Source: Verrucomicrobiota bacterium (GTDB taxonomy: Bacteria > Verrucomicrobiota > Verrucomicrobiia > Verrucomicrobiales > Verrucomicrobiaceae). From it: DNA of 64,000 nt. The notes beneath the pieces are model-generated. The model saw only the letters and a list, made by a program, of their open reading frames with translations. It did no database searches and had not been told where the DNA came from. Positions 43,692 to 53,034 of the stretch are shown here, piece by piece (positions within the stretch are counted from its first letter, which is position 1; each line of letters starts with the position of its first letter). The position numbers were made by a program, and so were the translations under genes. Location of the stretch: contig JAFLEI010000010.1 of NCBI GenBank assembly GCA_017301975.1, positions 1 through 64,000 on the forward strand, read 5' to 3'.

Positions 43692-44557
43692 GCAGCGGGA
43701 CAAGCCATGGACATTCTCCAATGGAGGCCGCGTGGGGGCGGCTGATGCGACAGCGCATGAACGCATGCGCACTTGGTTTCCTGGTGGTGCTGGTTATCCT
43801 ATGCTGCATCGGCCCGCTGCTGTCGCCTTACGACCAGTCGCAGCAGGATCTTGAACTCAAGGCCACGAATCCCAGCCCTGCACACTGGCTGGGCACCGAC
43901 CCGCTGGGGCGGGACATGCTCACGCGCATTCTGCACGGGGGACGGGTCTCTCTGGAGGTCGGCCTGCTGGCCACGGCCGTGGCGGTGATCATTGGTGTGC
44001 TTTACGGCATGATCTCCGGTCTTGCGGGGGGGCGGACCGATGCGGCGATGATGCGCATCGTGGACATCCTTTACGCCTTTCCTTTCGTCAATTTTGTCAT
44101 CCTACTGATGGCCATCCGAGGGCGGGAGTTCTGGCTTATTTTTGTGGCCATTGGCGCGGTGGAATGGCTGACAATGGCACGCGTGGTGCGGGGGCAGGTG
44201 CTGGCGCTGAAGAACCTTGAGTTTGTCATTGCAGCGCGGGCCTGCGGTGCGGGCTTCTGGCATATTGTCTGGAGACATCTGCTCCCAAATGTGACGGGAC
44301 CCGTGATCATCTACGCCAGCCTGACGGTGCCGGGCGTGATGCTGCTGGAGGCTGCCCTGAGCTTCCTGGGGCTCGGCATTCAGCCACCGGATGCAAGCTG
44401 GGGCGTGCTGATCCAGGACGGGGCCCATGCCATGGAAAGCTATCCCTGGCTGCTGATTTATCCTGGTCTGTTTTTTTCCGCGACGCTGCTTGCGCTCAAT
44501 CTGCTGGGCGATGGTTTGCGTGATGCGTTCGATCCCAAGTCGATGTCACAGCAGTGA
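43688..44557 (+). CDS. Oligopeptide/dipeptide ABC transporter permease, OppC type
   Basis: This 289-residue permease carries the OppC signature HWLGTDPLGRDMLTRILHGGRVSLEVGL after the first helix. It also has the EAA loop EFVIAARACGAGFWHIVWRHLLPN and the C-terminal LLGDGLRDAFDPK. It pairs with the preceding OppB-type subunit to form the membrane channel. The solute-binding protein at 45060 probably serves the same transporter, although a secreted protein gene and a terminator lie between them. The ATPase subunits must be supplied from elsewhere. Confidence 0.93.
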   Translation: MSSGTSHGHSPMEAAWGRLMRQRMNACALGFLVVLVILCCIGPLLSPYDQSQQDLELKATNPSPAHWLGTDPLGRDMLTRILHGGRVSLEVGLLATAVAVIIGVLYGMISGLAGGRTDAAMMRIVDILYAFPFVNFVILLMAIRGREFWLIFVAIGAVEWLTMARVVRGQVLALKNLEFVIAARACGAGFWHIVWRHLLPNVTGPVIIYASLTVPGVMLLEAALSFLGLGIQPPDASWGVLIQDGAHAMESYPWLLIYPGLFFSATLLALNLLGDGLRDAFDPKSMSQQ

Positions 44558-44634
44558 GAGAAAAAATATTTCATCACGGCTGAATAGTTGTGGTGCAGCC
44601 ACGTCAGAGAGTGCGGAACCAATTCCACACCCTC

Positions 44635-44973
44635 ATGAAAACACTCTTCTCAGTCCTCGCTGCAGCCGCAGTTCTTGGTTTTGCAGCCCCCTCCAACGCC
44701 AAGGCTGAATGCCAGGGCCAGACCCGCATCGTGGGCTACACGTCCTTTGGCTCGCCTATCGTTGCCGTGTACCAGATCCTAGGATATGATGGCTATGGCC
44801 GCCCCATAGGCCAGTGGGTGACGCAGGGTGTTCAGGCTGGCTATGGCTACGGCGCGGTGCAGCGGCCCGTCATTGTGCAGCCCAGCATCAATTTTGGATT
44901 TGGTGGCTACAACTCCGGCTGCAACACGGGATACCACCATGGTTCCAGCCATCATCGTGGCTTCCGCAGGTAG
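44635..44973 (+). CDS. Small secreted Gly/Tyr-rich protein
   Basis: The protein has 112 residues from the ATG at 44635, with a clear signal peptide (KTLFSVLAAAAVLGFAAPSNA). The mature protein has an even pattern of Gly, Tyr, Val and Gln (VGYTSFGSPIVAVYQILGYDGYGRPIGQWV) and a His/Gly-rich end (YHHGSSHHRGFRR) that could bind metal. Two cysteines are present. No family was recognised. A strong terminator follows 34 bp after the stop, which supports expression as a transcript end. Confidence 0.7.
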   Translation: MKTLFSVLAAAAVLGFAAPSNAKAECQGQTRIVGYTSFGSPIVAVYQILGYDGYGRPIGQWVTQGVQAGYGYGAVQRPVIVQPSINFGFGGYNSGCNTGYHHGSSHHRGFRR

Positions 44974-45007
44974 TAGCGCGGAAACCTGATTAAGAGAGCT
45001 GCCCACG

Positions 45008-45041
45008 CGGCCCCGCCAGTGCACGGCGGGGCCGTTTTGTT
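45008..45041 (+). terminator. Rho-independent terminator after the Gly/Tyr-rich protein
   Basis: A perfect 10-bp stem CGGCCCCGCC / GGCGGGGCCG (45008-45034) with the 7-nt loop AGTGCAC is followed by TTTTGTTG. Confidence 0.9.
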
Positions 45042-45059
45042 GATGCGTTCGTTGCATGA

Positions 45060-46715
45060 ATGATGTGGCTCGTGTCATGTTTGCGCATGCGCTGGATTAT
45101 CCGTGTCCTCATTCTCGCCGCCTGCATGGGCGGCATTGCGTGGTTTCATCATGTGCGTACGCACCGGCCCACGCGTGTCGAGGTGGCGAACCGCGCCGGG
45201 ATTTTGCTGGCGGGTAATGGCAGCGAGCCTGAGACGCTGGATCCCCACCTTGCCAGCGGGCAGCCGGAGCATATGATTTTTCATTCGCTGTTTGAGGGAC
45301 TCATCGCCCCGGCGCCTGGCAATCCTGATGGGGACGCCCCGGGTGCGGCCGCTTCATGGAGCGCTGAGAACTTCACCGTCTGGACCTTCAAACTCCAGCC
45401 TCAAGGAAAGTGGAGCGACGGCACTCCTATCACCGCCGCTGATTTTCTTTACTCCTACCAGCGCATCCTGACCGCGCAGCTGGGCGCTGATTACGCGAGC
45501 ATGCTGTATCCCATGCTTAACGCCGAGGACTACCACACCGGCAAGATCAAGGATTTCTCACAGGTGGGCGTGAAGGCGCTCGATCCGCTGACCCTGCAGA
45601 TCACACTGAAAGGGCCCGCGCCCTACCTGCCCAGCATGATCAAGCATTATGCTTGGTTCCCAGTGCCAAGGCATACGATTGAAAAATTTGGCAAGATGAC
45701 CGACCGCAACACGCGATGGACGCGACCTGCGAACATGGTCTGCAACGGCCCCTTCAAACTTAAAAGCTGGGAGGTGAATCAGGCGCTCGAAGTGGAACGG
45801 AATCCGCATTACTGGGACGCCGCCACCGTGAAACTCAATGGAGTGATCTTTCTGCCCATCTCCAGCGACACCACGGAGGAACTCGCCTTCAAGGACGGCC
45901 AGCTTCATGTGACGCTGACGATGCCCCTTTCCAAGATCCCCGCGTATCGCGAGAGCAAGTCGCCCTATTATCACACCGACCCGCTGCTCAGCACGTACAT
46001 GTACCGCTGCAACACCAAGAAGAAGCCCTTCGACAATCCGCTGGTTCGACGCGCTCTTGCTCTGGCGATCGACCGCGAGAGCATCACGCGCAACATTTTA
46101 CGCGCGGGTCAGCAGCCAGCCACAGGGCTCACTCCGCCAGGCTGCAATCCTGACTACCATGTGCCGAACGTCATGCGCTTTGATCCTGCGGAGGCGCGGC
46201 GGCTGCTGGCCGAGGCAGGCTTTCCAGATGGAAAGGGATTCCCCTCGTTCGACATCCTCATCAACACGAGCGAGTCGCATCGCGCACTGGCCGAGGCGGT
46301 GCAGGCCATGTGGAAAGAGCATCTCCACATTCCTGCGGGAGTGCTGAATCAGGACTGGGGGGTGTATCTGGAATCCCAGCGCAGGTTTGAATATCAAATC
46401 GCCCGATTCGGCTGGGTGGGTGATTATCTCGACCCTTCGACCTTCCTTACCATCTGGCAGACTGGAGACGGCAACAACAACACTGGCTGGGGCAGCCAAC
46501 GCTACGACGAACTCATTCATCAAAGCTTCAAGGAGGGCGACGTGGCGAAACGCCTGCAACTGCTGAGCGAGGCCGAAACGATCCTGCTCAATGAAGCCCC
46601 CATGCTGCCGATCTATTGGTACACGCATTCTTATTTGATGCGCCCCGAGGTCAAAGGCCTGCTGCCATCACTGCTCGAACACCGCTGCTACAAGGCGGTG
46701 GAATTGAGGCCGTGA
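45060..46715 (+). CDS. Oligopeptide-binding protein, OppA/DppA family (SBP_bac_5)
   Basis: The protein has 551 residues from the ATG at 45060, or 542 from the ATG at 45087; neither has a clear Shine-Dalgarno sequence. The N-terminus has a hydrophobic segment with a lipobox-like LAAC, so a lipid anchor is possible. The solute-binding family is shown by GSEPETLDPHLASGQPEHMIFHSLFEGL, WSDGTPITAADFLYSYQRI, NPLVRRALALAIDRESI and YLDPSTFLTIW. OppA-like proteins deliver peptides to OppBC-type permeases. It probably serves the permeases at 42771-44557, although it has its own terminators on both sides. Confidence 0.92.
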   Translation: MMWLVSCLRMRWIIRVLILAACMGGIAWFHHVRTHRPTRVEVANRAGILLAGNGSEPETLDPHLASGQPEHMIFHSLFEGLIAPAPGNPDGDAPGAAASWSAENFTVWTFKLQPQGKWSDGTPITAADFLYSYQRILTAQLGADYASMLYPMLNAEDYHTGKIKDFSQVGVKALDPLTLQITLKGPAPYLPSMIKHYAWFPVPRHTIEKFGKMTDRNTRWTRPANMVCNGPFKLKSWEVNQALEVERNPHYWDAATVKLNGVIFLPISSDTTEELAFKDGQLHVTLTMPLSKIPAYRESKSPYYHTDPLLSTYMYRCNTKKKPFDNPLVRRALALAIDRESITRNILRAGQQPATGLTPPGCNPDYHVPNVMRFDPAEARRLLAEAGFPDGKGFPSFDILINTSESHRALAEAVQAMWKEHLHIPAGVLNQDWGVYLESQRRFEYQIARFGWVGDYLDPSTFLTIWQTGDGNNNTGWGSQRYDELIHQSFKEGDVAKRLQLLSEAETILLNEAPMLPIYWYTHSYLMRPEVKGLLPSLLEHRCYKAVELRP

Positions 46716-46724
46716 GCGGAAAAC

Positions 46725-46760
46725 AAAAAGGCGCGGGATCAGCTCCCGCGCCTTGCGCTT
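46725..46760. terminator. Bidirectional intrinsic terminator
   Basis: A perfect 11-bp stem AAGGCGCGGGA / TCCCGCGCCTT (46728-46754) has a 5-nt loop. The minus-strand side continues into TTTTTGTTTT, a strong terminator for the heparinase gene. On the plus strand the stem is followed by a weaker GCGCTTGTTTT, so it also closes the convergent oppA-like gene. Confidence 0.88.
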
Positions 46761-46780
46761 GTTTTAAGATGTTGCGGAGA

Positions 46781-48613
46781 TCACACGGACTTGCGCCAGA
46801 TCGTCGTCAGCGTGCCGCGAAAGGTGATGCTCACCGCCGGTGACGTCGCCAGTTCACGGAAGCGGGGCGAAGCCTCGCACTCCATGATTTCCCAGTGCTC
46901 GATGGCATCGCCATTCAGTGTGCCATGGATGGGAATGGAATCGGCATGATGGCAGACGAAGCCGTTCTTGCGCTCCTGTACGACGCGCCAGCCGGGCGCC
47001 AGATGCCAGGTCACGACGTGGGTCTTTTCGTGACCGACGTCGTCACAGATCTCCACATGATCCTGCATGACATGCACGGCACGTTTAATCCGGCTGCCAT
47101 CTGTGCTGAAGCTCAAGACGCAAATGTCATCGCAGGCTTCGAGGTCCGGCCTGTCATGATGATTTGCCCACAAGAAGGCGCCCATGCGCATGGGTGATGA
47201 ACGACCGGTGACGGGCACGGGTCCATTGTGAGCCTCCCATGACGCGAGCCGCGCACGCAGTGCCGGGCTGCTGTAATAGGCGCCGGTGCCGGGATCAATG
47301 ATAAGCGCGTGCTGCTCAAACCACAGCGACACGTGCAGTGCATCGAGATGACCATGAGCTGCCATGCTGCCCAGGCCGAGGGGCGAGGCATCTGCTCTGA
47401 CGGTCCAGCGCGCATCGCGCCAGACTGCCTGTCCGCTTTGCTCATGCGCGAGCCACTTGCTGCGCATCGCTGGTTTGACACCTTTGGGTGGTTCCCCCAG
47501 CCAGAAGCGGAGCACTGAGCCATCGCCTCTGCTGAGGAGCCAGCCGCGAAACTCCGCAGCCGCGTTGGTGCGTTTCAAGGGGAGCGGCAGAACCTGTGCA
47601 TCATCGGAATCACCAAAATCCCAGCAATCCGGGGCTTCGACAACATCTACAAAAAATTGCGCGGCTTTGGCCAGGCGCTCCACCGCTTCCGCATTGAACC
47701 CTCCCACAGCTCTGCCTGCGTGCCAGCACATTTCCCAGGCGAAGAGGTGATAATGCAAGGCCTGCTCCTTGTTGCCCCCATCGGAGGCGAACTGCTGCAA
47801 AATCTCACGCTCCAAGAGCTGCGCCACGTGCTGCGCCGGACGGATCATGCGCGCCAGCGCCGGCCAGCGGGTGATCGCCATCACCAGCGCACTGAGTTCA
47901 CCGATGAGGTGATTGTTTGCCGACGATCCGAAGGAACGGCGACGCCATATCCACCCTGCGTGCACGGGGACGATGCGTGCGGTCAATTCATCCTGCCTGC
48001 GGGCCAGTTCGGGATCATTGCAGCCACGGACGAGCGCATCGAACCAGCAGAAGTTCATCAGCCGAAGCGCGGCCTCGAGCGGGCTGGTCCAGTTGATGCC
48101 ATAACCTGGTGTGTTGCGGTCGCACCAGTCCTCCAGCCAGAGCTGTGAGACGCGTATGGCATGCACGTCCCCATTCAAGGCGCTGTGCATGGCCATGCGG
48201 GTCATTTCACTCCAGCGATTGATCTCCCAGATGGAGCGTGCGTCTGCGCCGTGCTCCAGGTGGCGATGGTCCAGCTTTCTCGCAGGAATATCCGGATCAA
48301 TGACCACGCCCAAAGTGGCATCGCGGTGCCAGCATGGCGGCGCACCCACTTCGACACTCTTCCAGCCGAACATATCCCACTCGCCACGCATCAGCCTCTC
48401 AGCATCCACAGCCAGTTGCTTGCGCAGCTCGGGTGGGACACGATCTCGCCAGGGCAGCCTGGGGACATCTGCAAAGGTGCCGTCCCACGGCCTGCGAGAG
48501 ATGCGCCTGAGACTTGCGATCTCACTGCTACGAGCCAGGCGCTCCATCAAGCGACGAGCGATCTCGCTGGGGCTCATCGCCCGCAGTCGCTGCATGTACC
48601 AGCCCAAGCTCAT
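46781..48613 (-). CDS. Heparinase II/III family polysaccharide lyase-like protein
   Basis: The protein has 610 residues. The N-terminal alpha/alpha toroid (about 1-330) has the family pattern EINRWSEMTRMAMHSALNGD, with GYGINWTSPLEAALRLMNFCW and SSANNHLIGELSALVMA. The C-terminal beta-sandwich (about 370-610) has GHLDALHVSLWFEQHALIIDPGTGAYYSS. No signal peptide is present. Proteins of this type in polysaccharide clusters (alginate-lyase-like, often with a CapK-like ligase and a bi-domain oxidoreductase) probably edit or degrade the polymer being made. Its start overlaps the bi-domain oxidoreductase stop by 4 bp. Confidence 0.88.
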   Translation of the reverse strand: MSLGWYMQRLRAMSPSEIARRLMERLARSSEIASLRRISRRPWDGTFADVPRLPWRDRVPPELRKQLAVDAERLMRGEWDMFGWKSVEVGAPPCWHRDATLGVVIDPDIPARKLDHRHLEHGADARSIWEINRWSEMTRMAMHSALNGDVHAIRVSQLWLEDWCDRNTPGYGINWTSPLEAALRLMNFCWFDALVRGCNDPELARRQDELTARIVPVHAGWIWRRRSFGSSANNHLIGELSALVMAITRWPALARMIRPAQHVAQLLEREILQQFASDGGNKEQALHYHLFAWEMCWHAGRAVGGFNAEAVERLAKAAQFFVDVVEAPDCWDFGDSDDAQVLPLPLKRTNAAAEFRGWLLSRGDGSVLRFWLGEPPKGVKPAMRSKWLAHEQSGQAVWRDARWTVRADASPLGLGSMAAHGHLDALHVSLWFEQHALIIDPGTGAYYSSPALRARLASWEAHNGPVPVTGRSSPMRMGAFLWANHHDRPDLEACDDICVLSFSTDGSRIKRAVHVMQDHVEICDDVGHEKTHVVTWHLAPGWRVVQERKNGFVCHHADSIPIHGTLNGDAIEHWEIMECEASPRFRELATSPAVSITFRGTLTTIWRKSV

Positions 48614-50757
48614 CCCAATGTGATGCTTCGCCCTTCGCGAATTGATTCCAGCACCGCAAATGTCAGGCGCATGCTTTGACTTGTTTGATCATAGGGAAGC
48701 GGATGCGGAGCTCCGTCCTTCAAGAAGGCCAGCCATGCCGCCACTTCTTCGGCGTGGCCTTTCGAGGCGAATTTTTTGATAGTCTGTTTGCGCTGCTTGA
48801 AGATGGACAGCTTCATGAAGTTCTCGCACTCGCATACGAGGCCGCTGGCGAAGACGCGGAAGGTTTCCTTCGGAAAGGCCGAGTCGCCTTCAGCGGAGTA
48901 AATCACCTGGGCCGACGATCCATCTGCAAACTCGATCTGCGCCGTGACAGAGTCCGGCACCTTGGGGCGGCCCACGGTCTGTGCGGTCACTTTCACGGGC
49001 CTGCCGAGAACGTGGCAGGCAAAGTCAAAGAAGTGACAGGCCTCCCCCAGCACACGCCCGCCGCTTTCAGCGACATTTGCATACCAGTGATCTGGAGCGA
49101 GAACACCAGCATTCACCTGAAAGGCCAGCGTCTTGGGTCCTGAAACGGTTTTCAGCAACTGCATCATCGCCACTGTGGCGGGAGCAAAGCGGCGGTTGAA
49201 GCCCACCATGACGGAGCCCTTGGAGGTGAGCATGGCCGAGTCGATCTGGGCCAGTTCTTCCCGAGTGAGGCAGAGGGGCTTTTCCACAAACACCTGCCTC
49301 CCGGCAAGCAAGGCCTGAAGCACCAGAGGGGCGTGGAGATGATGCCGGGTGCCGATCATGACGGCCGCAGACTCATGACTCATGATCTTCGCCACGTCTG
49401 TTTCGGCGTTTGCAAAACCGAACTTTTCTTTCACGTGGCGGGCGGAGAGGCCCGTCGCGTTCACGATTGTGCCAAAGGTGATTTTATCCTTCGCGTGGGG
49501 CAGCAGCATGGTGCGCGCGAAATTGCCGGCACCGATGACATCGAGTGCCGTAATGCGCTTTTGCGTTTCTGCCTTGGGCGGGGCTGGGAAAGCCGGGGAT
49601 TCAGATTCTTTGTCTTCGGACCGGCTGAAGTCGGCAATGCCATATTCGATCACCACTCCCAGTTCGCTTTCGAGCTTGTCGTAAACTTCGAGGACGTTTT
49701 CGAATGCTGCGTGGCGAGTGGTCACGGGTTGGAGATTCAACTGTCCGGTACGCATCAGTTCCAGGCAGGCCTCGAAATTGCGATTCTCCGTCCAGCGCAC
49801 ATGGCCGATGGGATAGTCCTGACCGCCCCATTCGTACTGAGGATCGTAGCGACCCGGGCCGTAGCTGCGAGAGTAACGCACCTGGATGTCCTTCATGTAG
49901 GCGGTCTTCCACGACAACTCGGCATCGTAGATGCCCACGATGACCATCACGCCACGATCACGCAGGCAGGAGATGGCGGTGTCGGCTGCGTCGCGGCCTT
50001 TGCCACCGACACAGAGGAGCACTGCATCCACGCCGTGGCCGTCCGTCCATGCGAGGACTTCATCTTCGAGCTTTGATTGACCGGGATTCACGACACGCTC
50101 CGCGCCCATGGCGAGGGAGGTTTGCAGACGACCGGCAACGAAATCCGCGCCCATGACACGCGCGCCGGAGGCCTTGAGCAAACTCGTCGCCAGAAGGCCC
50201 ACGAGCCCCTGCCCCAGCACGAGCACACGCTCGCCGAGACGCGCGCCGCTTTGACGGACAGCCTCCATGGAGATGGAGGCGAGGGTGGTGTATGCGGCCT
50301 GCCAGTTCTCGACACCGTCAGGAATACGCGAGGCCAGCAAATCAGGCACGGCGATCATCTCAGCATGAAAGGCACACTCCGCACCGCCGCAGGCGACGCG
50401 ATCGCCCACCTGAAAGCGTGAGTTCAACTCGTCAACGGCGACGACCACTCCCGCTGCCGAGTAACCCAGTGGTGTCGGGGATTCGAGACGGTTGCGCACT
50501 TTCTGAAGCGCGGCTTTCCAGCCCAGGGTCTTGGCGGTGTCGATGACCTTTTTGACCTGATCCGGCCGAGCCTTTGCCTTTTGGAGCAGAGACATCCGCG
50601 CCTGCTCGACCTTCATGCGCTCCGTGCCGGGTGAGATCACCGAGCATGTGGTTTGAACGAGGATGCCTCCCGGGGGCGGCACGGGCGCAGGAACGACCTG
50701 CAGTTCAAGGCGGCCGTCCTGGTATTGGGCGAGTTGTTTCATCAATGAGCGGTTCAA
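48610..50757 (-). CDS. Bi-domain oxidoreductase: zinc-type dehydrogenase fused to Gfo/Idh/MocA domain
   Basis: This 715-residue protein joins two dehydrogenase folds. Residues 1-350 are an MDR/alcohol-dehydrogenase-like domain with VISPGTERM, GYSAAGVVVAVDE and the nucleotide motif LGQGLVGLLA. Residues about 400-715 are a Gfo/Idh/MocA domain with DVIGAGNFARTMLLPH, FVEKPLCLTREEL and ACHFFDFACHVLG. Such fusions are found almost only in surface-polysaccharide clusters and probably oxidise or epimerise a nucleotide sugar. The gene follows the CapK-like gene by 1 bp and overlaps the lyase gene by 4 bp. Confidence 0.92.
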   Translation of the reverse strand: MNRSLMKQLAQYQDGRLELQVVPAPVPPPGGILVQTTCSVISPGTERMKVEQARMSLLQKAKARPDQVKKVIDTAKTLGWKAALQKVRNRLESPTPLGYSAAGVVVAVDELNSRFQVGDRVACGGAECAFHAEMIAVPDLLASRIPDGVENWQAAYTTLASISMEAVRQSGARLGERVLVLGQGLVGLLATSLLKASGARVMGADFVAGRLQTSLAMGAERVVNPGQSKLEDEVLAWTDGHGVDAVLLCVGGKGRDAADTAISCLRDRGVMVIVGIYDAELSWKTAYMKDIQVRYSRSYGPGRYDPQYEWGGQDYPIGHVRWTENRNFEACLELMRTGQLNLQPVTTRHAAFENVLEVYDKLESELGVVIEYGIADFSRSEDKESESPAFPAPPKAETQKRITALDVIGAGNFARTMLLPHAKDKITFGTIVNATGLSARHVKEKFGFANAETDVAKIMSHESAAVMIGTRHHLHAPLVLQALLAGRQVFVEKPLCLTREELAQIDSAMLTSKGSVMVGFNRRFAPATVAMMQLLKTVSGPKTLAFQVNAGVLAPDHWYANVAESGGRVLGEACHFFDFACHVLGRPVKVTAQTVGRPKVPDSVTAQIEFADGSSAQVIYSAEGDSAFPKETFRVFASGLVCECENFMKLSIFKQRKQTIKKFASKGHAEEVAAWLAFLKDGAPHPLPYDQTSQSMRLTFAVLESIREGRSITLG

Positions 50758-50758
50758 T

Positions 50759-52123
50759 TCACGATTTCAAACGGGTCACCAGCCATTTGTGCTTGCCTGC
50801 GCTGGTCTTTTCCACTTCTGGCACCTGCTGTAGAGAGAGCGTGAAGTCATCGCCAAGTTTTTTCAACAGTCCTGACTGCATCTCCTGCTCCTGGCTGGTT
50901 TGCCACTGCGGGCCGGTTTGAAAGCGGCATTCCACCACGCCGGGGTGTTCCTGGAAGAACTGGACTGCCAGCAGGCCATCGAAGATGCTGTCATGCATGT
51001 TGATGGCGGTGAGTGAGATGCGGCGGCCAGTGGCGCTGACGAGGAATTCGTAATCACGGCCCACGATCTCCGATACCACACCGTCCGTGATCCTGGCATA
51101 GTCTCCGGTGCGATAGCGGATCAGGGGCATGACGTGATTGTGAAACGAGGTGCCGATGATCTCGCGGTTTCCTGCGGCATCAGCGTCGCCGAATTCGACG
51201 AAACCATAGGTGGGCCAGAATTGCAGGTCATTGGAGGTGCGGCCCTGCGCGGCGAGGACGACGCGTTCGCTGTGGCCATACCAGTGCATGACGCGTGCTC
51301 CGAAGAACTGCTCCAGGTATTGCTGTGACTCGGCGGTGAGTTTTTCTGAGCCGCAGAGGAGGGATGAGAGTTTGAGATCGAGCTTCAGGCCTGACTGCTC
51401 CAGCGAGCGCGCCAGCATCAGGGCCGCACTGGGGTAGACATGCAGGTGCTGTGGACGAAAGCGGTTCAGCTCGGCCACATACTCGGGAAGGCGCTCCAGG
51501 GTGAGATGATAGGACGAAAGAATGAGCCAGTTGCGCGTGGCATCAAAATAGCTGATGGAGCCACCCGCTTTGCTGGAGGTGACGCCACCGCGAATGACGG
51601 CCACGCGGTCTCCGACGCGGTAACCACGCCGCGCCCACTGAGCCTCAAGGTAGGCCAGCTCCTTGGGACGGCTTACCCCTTTGTGAAGGTAAAACCCCAC
51701 GGGGACGCCACTTGATCCGCCGGTGGTGATGTAGAGCCGCTGCTTGGCATCGAACTCTGGATTGACCATCTGCTCGCGGTGCAAAATCATGTCTTGCTTG
51801 GTCAGCATCGGATAGTCCGCGAGCTGTTCCAGGGACTCAAACTTTGCCGGATCGACGCCGCATGCCGCGAACTGTTTTGCATAAAACGGGGCTTTTGCCG
51901 CCGCCATGAGAGACTCGCGCAAGGCCGCGATCTGATAGCGGCGAGTGGTTTCGGCGTCCCAGGTCTCAACCTCGCGCGCTTCGCTTTGAAATCGGGTGTA
52001 GGCCGGCCCGTAGCGCAGGGATGACGGGAGTGCCCGATAGGCTCGACCGGCGAGGGACTTCACGGGCTGCGGCGCTGCCTCGTAAAGCTTGAGCAGGGGG
52101 TAAAGGGTGTCTTCGAGAGACAT
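50759..52123 (-). CDS. CapK/PaaK-like adenylate-forming enzyme
   Basis: The protein has 454 residues from the ATG at 52123; a longer frame upstream overlaps the methyltransferase gene and lacks similarity. The phosphate-binding loop YITTGGSSGVPVGFY, MHWYGHSERVVLAAQ and YRTGDYARI mark the phenylacetate-CoA ligase-like ANL superfamily. CapK-type members occur in capsule and exopolysaccharide clusters, where they probably activate an acyl group or amino acid for transfer to the glycan. In the operon it comes between the FkbM methyltransferase and the bi-domain oxidoreductase. Confidence 0.88.
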   Translation of the reverse strand: MSLEDTLYPLLKLYEAAPQPVKSLAGRAYRALPSSLRYGPAYTRFQSEAREVETWDAETTRRYQIAALRESLMAAAKAPFYAKQFAACGVDPAKFESLEQLADYPMLTKQDMILHREQMVNPEFDAKQRLYITTGGSSGVPVGFYLHKGVSRPKELAYLEAQWARRGYRVGDRVAVIRGGVTSSKAGGSISYFDATRNWLILSSYHLTLERLPEYVAELNRFRPQHLHVYPSAALMLARSLEQSGLKLDLKLSSLLCGSEKLTAESQQYLEQFFGARVMHWYGHSERVVLAAQGRTSNDLQFWPTYGFVEFGDADAAGNREIIGTSFHNHVMPLIRYRTGDYARITDGVVSEIVGRDYEFLVSATGRRISLTAINMHDSIFDGLLAVQFFQEHPGVVECRFQTGPQWQTSQEQEMQSGLLKKLGDDFTLSLQQVPEVEKTSAGKHKWLVTRLKS

Positions 52124-52157
52124 TTGTTTCGCGAACGTGAGTGCCCGCAAGCCGAGG

Positions 52158-53021
52158 TTAGATTCCAGCCAGTCCCTTGTGCCTGAGGTACAGATTGCCG
52201 TCGAAAGGTGCGACTTCTTGATACCCTGCGTCGGAGAGCAGCTTTCGGAGCTCGGCGAGACTGGAACCAAACTCAGCGAGCTGGTTGTCATATCCTTCGA
52301 TGCAAAGAGCGGGGCGGTGCTCCTCAAGCAAAGAGGTCATGCCCTTCAATGCGAGCACTTCCGCGCCTTCGACATCCATCTTGATGCAGGAAACGCGGCT
52401 GGGCAGAGGGTTGGCACGGATCCAGTCGTCAAAGATAACGGCGTCCACCTGGATGAGATCTGCAGCGCTTCCGGCCGTGGCCATGCGGGAGTGGCCCGAG
52501 TTGACCGCTTCGACTGCAAAAGATACTGCCCCAGCTTTGTTCGACACGGCCTTGCGCACCACCTTCATGCGAGCTTCCAGTCCGTTGCGCCGAACTGATT
52601 CGTTGAGGCAGAGCTCGATGGGTGGATTCGGCTCGAAAGCGACCACATTAGCCTTTGGCAGTGTGGACGCGACGAGCAATGCGAAGTAGCCAACATTGGC
52701 CCCGATGTCGAGGAATGTTCCGTCCTCGGTCATGTTGCTGAGAATGAATCTGCCAGTGGTCGGCTCCAGATTTCCAAACAACCGCAGCATGAAGGAAGTG
52801 TAATCAAACTCGGAGCCGACTTTCATTTCGAAGCCCTCCCGTGTTCTGACCCATTCTGACCGGCTCAGCACCATTTGTCTGATTTGCGGACTGGAGGAGG
52901 AAATCCGCATGAAGCGGTCGCGGCCACGAATGAAGGGCCAGCGCCGGCACAAGCCAGCCCAGGCCATGCCCCAGAGGCTCTGGTGGCTTGGTCGCACGGA
53001 TGATGGGGAGGCTCCTGTCAT
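52158..53021 (-). CDS. FkbM family methyltransferase (copy 1)
   Basis: The protein has 287 residues from the ATG at 53021; the frame is open further upstream but would run into larB. SAM motif I is FLDIGANVGYFALLVAS, and motif II is AFEPNPPIELCLNESVRRNGL. The late IKMDVEGAEVLALKGM is the FkbM hallmark. FkbM proteins O-methylate sugars or polyketides; here the target is presumably a sugar in the surface glycan. It begins 13 bp after the larB stop. A second FkbM gene is at 57493. Confidence 0.87.
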   Translation of the reverse strand: MTGASPSSVRPSHQSLWGMAWAGLCRRWPFIRGRDRFMRISSSSPQIRQMVLSRSEWVRTREGFEMKVGSEFDYTSFMLRLFGNLEPTTGRFILSNMTEDGTFLDIGANVGYFALLVASTLPKANVVAFEPNPPIELCLNESVRRNGLEARMKVVRKAVSNKAGAVSFAVEAVNSGHSRMATAGSAADLIQVDAVIFDDWIRANPLPSRVSCIKMDVEGAEVLALKGMTSLLEEHRPALCIEGYDNQLAEFGSSLAELRKLLSDAGYQEVAPFDGNLYLRHKGLAGI

Positions 53022-53034
53022 GGGGCTTTTGAAA

